From contig JAUTXW010000561.1 in NCBI GenBank assembly GCA_030620095.1, positions 248,001 through 312,000 on the forward strand: DNA of 64,000 bases. Direction: 5' to 3'. The first letter of the stretch is position 1, and the number at the start of each line of letters is the position of its first letter. A model generated the notes under the pieces. That model did not search any database. It was not told the DNA's origin and saw nothing but the letters and a program-made list of their open reading frames with translations. This document shows positions 57,499 through 64,000 of the stretch, piece by piece. The translations under genes were made by a program, and so were the position numbers. The DNA comes from Kuschelorhynchus macadamiae (lineage: Eukaryota; Arthropoda; Insecta; Coleoptera; Curculionidae).

Positions 57499-58556
57499 AT
57501 GGTATTGCCTGAAAGGCAGCGTATCGAATTCTTGATATGGTTAGGACGTGGAGATAAAATGACAAGTCAAAAAGAAGTGTGGGCTTTGTTTAGTGCTAAA
57601 TATCCGGAAAATCAATTCTCACAGGGTACTGTTAGTAAGATATTCCACAAATTTGAGGAACGTGGTACAGTAAAAGACTTGTCCAGAAATGGACGGCCAC
57701 GTGTTTTAGACGACAATGAAAAATTACACTGCATTATCACTTCAGGAAAATCCACAGGTTTTAACAGTTTCATTGGCCCAAAATCATTTTACGTCTAGAG
57801 GTACAACTGGCAGGTTCTTGAAAGCAGAAAAATACTAAGGAAAATAGTATAAAGTAGATATAGATTACATACAAATAAAAGAAATACTTTAATTACAAAA
57901 AATAAGTCCATAAGCTATTTAGATTTAAAAATCAGGAGCAATAATAATAAACACCATTTTGAAATGTGTTATAAACCATCGTATACAGATGTAACAATGC
58001 ATAATACATCAAACCACCGTTATACAGCATTTAATTAATGTACCTTTTTCAACAGCAAATTACAACAAAGAACTAAATATTATAAAACAGATAACAGTTA
58101 GTAATGGTTATAACGTAGCCATAAAAGACAAAATTGTAAATAAAGTAGCTTTTGGTACAAATAATACTTTAGGTAGATATATTAAGAAAAACAAGTCTAA
58201 TACAAATATGGATCATAAATCTGGTATATACGAATTAAAATATGGTTCTTGTAAAAAAGTAATCGATGTGAGAGGATATTTAGATGAAGTATTTACAGGT
58301 CGCTGAATCGGACGGCGGCGTGGTACAATTGAATGGCCACCGAAGTCCCCAGATTTAACGTCTTTAGACTACTTTTTTTAGGGACATCTAAAAGAGAAAC
58401 AGGCCAAATAATATTGAAGATTTGAAAACCAGAATTAGAGTGGAGTCAAATAACATACCGGCTGAAGCCATTCGGAATTCCTTAGATGGATTTTATCATT
58501 GCCTGGGAGCATGCCAAGTAGCGGGCGGAGGACATTTTCAGAATTTGCAACATTAA
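57499..58556 (+). pseudogene. IS630-Tc1-mariner transposase, interrupted
   Basis: The start MVLPERQRIEFLIWLGRGDK is chosen as the first methionine of the open frame. A helix-turn-helix region follows (KEVWALFSAKYPENQFSQGT, VSKIFHKFEERGTVKD, RNGRPRVLDD). A frameshift near 57725-57745 leads into NPQVLTVSLAQNHFTSRGTT. The protein then breaks off at a Penelope-like fragment (57866-58258). It resumes with VRGYLDEVFTGR, then GRRGTIEWPPKSPDLTSLDY with the region of the third catalytic residue, then IEDLKTRIRVESNNIPAEAI and LDGFYHCLGACQVAGGGHFQ to a stop at 58554-58556. The first two catalytic aspartates are missing, so it cannot be active. Confidence 0.88.
57866..58258 (+). mobile_element. Internal fragment of a Penelope-like element
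   Basis: It aligns with 55645-56069 of the nearby element: KNKSISYLDLKIRSNNNKHH, CYKPSYTDVTMHN, then SGIYELKYGSCKK in shifting frames. It has neither the 5' nor the 3' end of the element and replaces the central part of the transposase. Confidence 0.88.
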
Positions 58557-59001
58557 ACAACTTTTTTTTATCTTGTTTTGTTTTGCCTTGCTGTTTTATT
58601 AATTTTAATTCTTTTATTTTTGACAAAACAAACGATTGTAGAGTTTGTGAATGCAGTAAACAGATATCTAGTGTTAAATGAAAAGATGAATTCATTAATG
58701 AAATAATTCTTTTTTTATTTTGAACGGTAGCCATTTTAAAATAGCTTGACAGAATCGCTCCAGAATTTAGGAGCATACTGTATGACATAGGAGCTTTCCA
58801 ATGATGTTTCGCAAGCTGTATGTTGCCGTTTAAAAAAAGATCGATGACGTCATATTTTTGACAATTGTCAATACAAAAACAAATGAATTACGTCAAAATG
58901 TGAGCAATTAAAAAACTAATTTAACGGGTTTGAGCGTTTTTTCAAAAAGTTATTTGATGAGGCTATATTAATTTAATTCCCGACTTTTAGGCAGCCCTGT
59001 A

Positions 59002-60587
59002 TAATGAAATTTAGTGTATCTACAGACAAATTTTATATTTAACATATTCGTTATCGATTTAAGTATTTTAAATTGAAATTTGTAGAGAGGCCATCGAGGG
59101 GGCAATTTAGAGTGAAACACATTAAAAAATGCGTTGTAAAGAAGCAGTCTTCTTATGGACACCCTTTTTCATATTTTGGTACAGCAAATTGTAGGGTAAA
59201 TAAATTAAAATGAAATACAACAAAAACAAAATGTATGGTTTTAGAAAAACATTTTTGGGGATAATTTGAATATCACAATACAGGGTAGAAATTTAGAAAT
59301 AGTATTTTTTTTTAATATTTGGCTATAATTTTGGATATTAATTTAAAATTAAATTTGCATTTTGAACATATTATGGCTAATAACTTTAACACGGGTAATG
59401 TTCACTATTTTTCCTATGATAACTCAAAATTTTCAGCAGACATATCACAAGTGCATAAAATAATTTCGAAAATCTGTGAATATTTTTTTGACAACCAATT
59501 TTATATAAAAGCATGAGTGCATATCAAGCCAAAAAAACACGGGCTCGTAGGGCGAGGGATTTCTTTATTAAATTTGTTGTCAAAAAATTTTATCACAAAT
59601 TTTGTAGCACGAGGGATATTTTGATCACGAGTGGAAATTAAATTTGAAACTACTTTGGATTCTTTTATTTAGACCATAACATAATACAACCAACAAAATA
59701 AGTAACTTACTAAACAAGTTAAGAATACATTAATTTAAACCTTTCTATCAAAGACGCAATTAATATTTTTATATTGATTAGGATTATTATATTTGTATTT
59801 CGAGTTAAGAGGATTGATGACTTGGCGAGACGCTGTCCTTTGGGGCGACTTGTCTTCTTCGATGCTCCTTTTAGGAAGATTTTCATAATTTGTGAGTGGT
59901 GTTGATTATCCATGGATAGATACAGTTTTATTGAATTCGTGTTGGAAGATCTTGATATTTTGACTAATTGTTGTTCATTAACCGTTGATTTGGCTGAACA
60001 CGTCAGTGCTGCTGACCGGTTTCACAAAGCACACAAAATCTTTTGTGCAACTGGAAACAACATTTCTTCCTACGGGGAATACCATATACCTTTGGTGGGT
60101 TTTTCTGAAAGATTTGGAATTAAAAATTAAACTTTTTGGTTAAACACTGATTGGTCGTTTACTGACAAGCTGTTCAAAAATGCGAAGTGGATAATGTTTA
60201 GGCTCCTTGGTATTCCTTATTAGCCATTTACTTTCCGCGCATTTCTTTGCTTCTCCTTGTTTGATTTTCGAAAATAAACTACGAAATCGAAAAATAATTA
60301 TATTCTATTCTTCCTGTTACAACAGAACATTTCTATTAGTATTTTAGGAATTTACATATTATACCAATAAAAAACCATTAGCATGAAATTGAAATATTGT
60401 TTCTATGTATACACTAATTTAAGTAAGGCCAATTAAAAAAATAAGTAGTAGCAAAAAGTATTTTTTTGAAACTTTTTTGACGGATACTTATTAATTTTAT
60501 CAGTTGCCATGGTAAATTATCAATGTAATTTGCACAAGTGACATTCTTAGTAGATTTACTTATATTCTATATTTTGTACATTTTAAC
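59002..60587. other. AT-rich DNA with short unrecognised frames
   Basis: Divergent small frames meet at 59719-59913 (minus, with KKTSRPKGQRLAKSS) and 59912-60130 (plus, 72 codons). Both lie in a slightly GC-richer patch, and I recognise neither. A repeated GCGAGGGAT / GCACGAGGGAT motif at 59540-59615 hints at a degraded MITE. Confidence 0.3.
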
Positions 60588-60699
60588 ACTAGTGTTGAAA
60601 AAATTGTCACCCGTTACGTCAGCTGTAACATTAACACAAGATGGTCGTATTGAAAAGCATTTTTCAAAGACGTATTGAAATTTTTTTTCAACACGCGTG
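60588..60699. mobile_element. Small TIR element (~112 bp)
   Basis: CACTAGTGTTGAAAAAATTG on the left is mirrored by TTTTTTTTCAACACGCGTG on the right (15-17 bp with a 2-base difference). The interior has AAGATGGTCG and is noncoding. Confidence 0.55.
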
Positions 60700-61380
60700 T
60701 GATATGGCACTTTTTAGCCCAGTTAACAGTGTGTTTATTTGTCAGTTAAATTTCGTTCGTGTAACAAGTTCTAACGTTTCGTAACGTGTTTTATACAAAT
60801 TTATTTTTAATTTTGACTATTGAGAATTATTTTAAAATTTATAAAATGCAACAGAAAATCCCTGAGAATTATATGCTTTTTAACTATTCATAACCAGTTA
60901 CGAACAATTTTACTTTCGTTACTAGTTACGTGTCTAAATTTGACCATTATGAATGTTTTTAAACTAACAGCAACTAACAACAGAAAACCATCAGAATTAT
61001 ATATTTTTTAACTTTGTGTCACCAAGCACCAACAATTTTACTTTTCATAACTAAGACGTTTCAAAACATCAAGCAGTTTTCAACGTGGCTGGCCAGATAC
61101 TGCTATTGTTATAAGGTGCACGAACTCAGTAGCCTAATAGAAGTATATGGGGAACCAAAGAATAGATAGTTATTATAAAAGTTGTCTCAGAACACAACAT
61201 TTCCTGTCAAATTGGAAACTGGTGTCAGGAGATAGACAAGTAACTAAAAACTAAGACAGGAAAGTGAAATCCATTTTGTTCCAAGTTAAGTCGACAAATT
61301 GTTAGCCTTATTTTCTTGAAAACAGTTAAATTTAATATTTAACTGTTTGTGTGATATTTTATTATAATGAAATAGTATTT
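60700..61380. other. AT-rich DNA, no gene recognised
   Basis: The frame at 60820-61011 (63 codons) has no recognisable domain. A loose direct repeat (AACAGAAAA, ATTATAT(G/A)(C/T)TTTTTAAC, AACAATTTTACTTT) occurs at about 60850-60915 and 60975-61045. Confidence 0.4.
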
Positions 61381-61560
61381 GGAATGTTCAGAAATATATC
61401 AAAATGCAATAATATACATGGTATTTATTAAGAGAACGAATTTTCTCATTATTATAAGGGAAAAGCGGTAGAATTTAAGTTTAGGAATGTTCAGAAATAT
61501 ACAAAAATGCCAAAATATACAGGGGGTTTATTTCAAAAACGGGTGTTCCAATCGATACAG
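61381..61560 (+). repeat. Tandem direct repeat, ~102-bp period
   Basis: GGAATGTTCAGAAATATA, AAAATGC, AATATACA and TTTATT blocks occur in the same order at 61381-61440 and 61483-61545. Confidence 0.75.
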
Positions 61561-62499
61561 GGAAAATCGGCAATATGTTCGAATCAAAAATATTTTTGAA
61601 AGAAACATAATATTTCCGTGTGTCGAAAGGCAAATTTAAAAAGTAATTTACATTGGTTCCCCAGATTCTTCTCGTAAGTGTCCATGCTTTTCAAAGATCA
61701 GACTCGGCAAAAGTTCAGTTATCTTGGATAATTTTGTTGGAATTTAAATTATTTTCATTGTCGGAAAGGTATGATATGTGTAGTCTAGAAGTCATAATTA
61801 TGTGATATGTTTAAGTTATCTTGAACAAGCCAGGCTTGTTTACTACTTTGTTAACCAACTAATTAATTATAATTTTATTAATATTTTGAAAACAAAAATA
61901 ATGAAATAATTTGTTTTTGCTAAATCTGAAGTCAAAATACGAGATCAGTAAAAATACCGAAAAAGAACATGTTTGGATATCAGTAATTTGCGGCTAAATG
62001 ATTACGTTAGATTATCAACAAAATGTCATGGCTATTTTTGGAAGCAATTTTAAAGCTATGATATAATAAGCACTACTAAAAATAAATATTCTAAAATTGC
62101 TGATATTAATATTTTAAATTTGAGCAAAAAAATAATTAGAATTTTTCGTCTATTTTAGCATAATATTCAATTAAACTTTTCGATTTCGATTAAAATAAAT
62201 GGGGTTCTTAAACTTGCAGAGAGAGATCTTCGAGGTCAGTTAAGTTTGTCATCTTTTTTATTTTTTTAAGTTAATTCAAATTTGAAGTTCTACACACTAT
62301 TTTTTATATAGCACAACCTTAGCGTTATGCTTTGATTCTAATAAACTGAATACGTAATAGGTGCCAAGGAAAGGCCCTCAGGTCCGTGATTAATAATATA
62401 CATCCGGGAGTCTACTAAAACGTACCAAGACCTTACCTGTAATCGTTTCGAAACGGTGACGATGCAAAGGTAGAAAATTCTTTTTCCTAAATCATTTTG
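61561..62499. other. AT-rich DNA, no gene recognised
   Basis: No coding or repeat signal recognised. Confidence 0.4.
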
Positions 62500-63300
62500 A
62501 ACTTTTCTTGTTATGAACCTTTCCTTTTATTACGAATAGTGAATTGTGACCCAATTTAGCTCGGTACATAATCAATTAGTGATACACGTATACTGTCTTT
62601 TCAAACATTTTTGTTGGACGCCATTTTGTTCCATTATATTGGATTCATATCAATATTTTATCAGTTTCTACCTATGCCACACTTGACTTTTGGGTATAAT
62701 TTAGAATAAATTCAATGAGTAGTTTTTACACTGACACGCGCCGCTATTTTGTTACGTCATATTGATTTTGTACCAGTCTATCCCTAGGCCACATTTAACA
62801 TTTCTGCAATTGAAGAAGATTTCCTTTTACGTTATTTTTAAAATTTCAGTTCGCCGCCGTTTTCAAATTAATATAATAAGTAGTTTTTTCAAGCTCATTT
62901 TTTAAATTTTTTATCAGGTCGCCATTGTTTTGCTATTTTGAATTCATTCTAAAATATAACCAGTTCATTCCTATATAACATTAGATTTTTGTGCAACATT
63001 TAAGGTAAAATGGATAATTAGTTTTCTTAGAAATAATTTTTTTATTGTTTCACTAGGTCGCCATCTTGTTCGGGCATATAAGATTTTTACTAAAATATTT
63101 ATTATCAGATTATCCCCATATAACCCCGAATTTTTTACTTAAATTTGAAAACAATCTGGTTAGCATATTTTAAACGCCGCGAACTGTCACGTAGACAGAC
63201 AGACCGATGGAATTTATAAATTATATTTTTTGGCATCTAGGAACCCTAAAACGTGAGGAGCTAATTTTTTAACGATTACAAACATTTTATTTAGTTTAAA
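62500..63300 (-). repeat. Family B, near full-length copy, minus orientation
   Basis: On the minus strand it runs from the 5' signature (AATCGTTAAAAAATTAGCTC, CACGTTTTAGGGTTCCTAG; TGTCTGTCTACGTGACAG; CGCGGCGTTTAAAA) through about five subrepeats with GCCGCC/GTCGCCAT sites. It ends at the 3' terminal block (CACAATTCACTATTCGTAAT, then TTCATAACAAG) near 62505. Its order and length (~0.8 kb) define the single-unit form of the family. Unlike the 52-kb copy it has no TA array. Confidence 0.8.
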
Positions 63301-64000
63301 AATAAACTTTAAATTTTAATTTTATTTTTAGGGGCGGTTTCATTTTTTAAAGGTATTCCATTTTATATGAAAAAATCCCTATGTATCCCTTTATATTTAT
63401 TAATATTATTAAAGTAAAAAATGTATTATATACAAAAGGATAAAATAAATCTGACGTGTTTCGTCGTAATTTGAAAACAAAAATCGGTTTTAGATTGGTT
63501 GACTCATTCCTATCCTGTATAGTGGAAAAAATGTATTTTATGTGCAAAAAAATTAAAGAAATTTCAGTATTTCGCCATTTTTCAAAATATTGTATTATTC
63601 TTTTTTCTTAAATATATAGTCGAAAGAAAGGTTTTATTTTATCATTCCTGTTTCTGTGTCCACTTTGACTGAAGTCAGTTTACTTGTTTTCAAAACATGA
63701 TTTTTTACATTTTTAAACAACTTCAAAATATCGAATATATATGCCTATGACACCCCAAATCTAATACGCGCCAGACACTGACCTGGCCTATCTTTTTATA
63801 AACATTTGAAATGAATCAGTACGGCCGTTCTCCAGTTATCGTGCCCACAAATTTTGTTCAAGGGACTCTAAAACATGGATAAAACCTGGGATAAAACCTA
63901 ATGTATTTCTATTAAATTTTTTGACAACTACTGTGCGTCCACTATAGCCTACATATTATATTAACGAGTAGGATAGTAAACTGGTGGCTGGTGGGTAGTC
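63301..64000. other. AT-rich DNA, no gene recognised
   Basis: The 66-codon minus frame at 63347-63547 shows no domain. No repeat end was recognised before the window closes. Confidence 0.4.

Larger units (their letters stand above)
57085..58999 (+). mobile_element. Tc1/mariner-type transposon with ~165-bp TIRs
   Basis: The ends CAGGGCTGCC and GGCAGCCCTG are flanked by TA (57083-57084 and 59000-59001). The inverted repeats continue for about 165 bp with few differences, through GAATTAAATTAATATAGCCT, CCGTTAAATTAGTTTTTTAA and GACGTAATTCATTTGTTTTT. A broken transposase lies inside, along with a duplicated piece of its own coding sequence and a fragment of a Penelope-like element. Confidence 0.93.

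Overview
The window looks like nuclear DNA of an arthropod, most likely an insect with a large, repeat-rich genome. It is strongly AT-rich and has no bacterial-style operons. It is packed with decayed transposable elements of animal type: Penelope-like elements, hAT, P/THAP, Transib-like and Tc1/mariner-like DNA transposons, and I/R1-type LINE tails. Long (TA)n microsatellites occur throughout, the longest over 600 bp. I find no intact host gene. Nearly every recognisable protein sequence is a broken transposon protein. The possible exceptions are an unrecognised, frameshifted coding-like remnant on the minus strand (36130-38164) and a weak 110-codon reading frame at 10976-11308.

Layout. 0-8 kb: a MITE-like deletion derivative (511-1093), a short TIR element (4428-4920) and a hAT element with a perfect 8-bp target duplication (5869-7116). 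8-19 kb: a non-autonomous element with CACAGTG ends and a 5-bp CGCCG target duplication, i.e. Transib-like (8363-10059); degraded copies of a dispersed tandem-repeat family (family B); a 383-bp tandem duplication; and a 2.3-kb Tc1-type element with ~345-bp TIRs and a nested foldback (16263-18539). 19-35 kb: mostly unannotatable AT-rich DNA, a LINE tail (25640-26130) and a 3.25-kb element with an 8-bp target duplication and a THAP-domain remnant (29815-33063). 35-41 kb: a MITE in a (TA)n tract, the unidentified coding remnant, and a second LINE copy with RNase H. 41-48 kb: a recent 1.55-kb tandem duplication made of ~200-bp units, each with a hammerhead-like core beside (TA)n arrays, then more family B. 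48-49 kb: a Penelope-like element on the minus strand with YVDD reverse transcriptase and GIY-YIG remnants. 51-56 kb: a second Penelope-like element on the plus strand, split by a 3.3-kb foldback insertion of family B. 57-59 kb: a Tc1/mariner-type element with ~165-bp TIRs, TA duplications, a duplicated piece of its own transposase and an internal Penelope fragment. 59-64 kb: AT-rich DNA, a small TIR element and a minus-strand family B copy.

The most unusual signal is that CTGAGGA-hairpin-GAAAC motifs, which resemble the catalytic core of the hammerhead ribozymes known from Penelope-like elements, recur in tandem at 41.7-45.4 kb. The long (TA)n arrays sit at the position of the helix I loop. 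In another copy (about 54,050) both hairpins are cleanly missing. All coordinates and motif matches were read by eye. No database search, alignment or folding was run.
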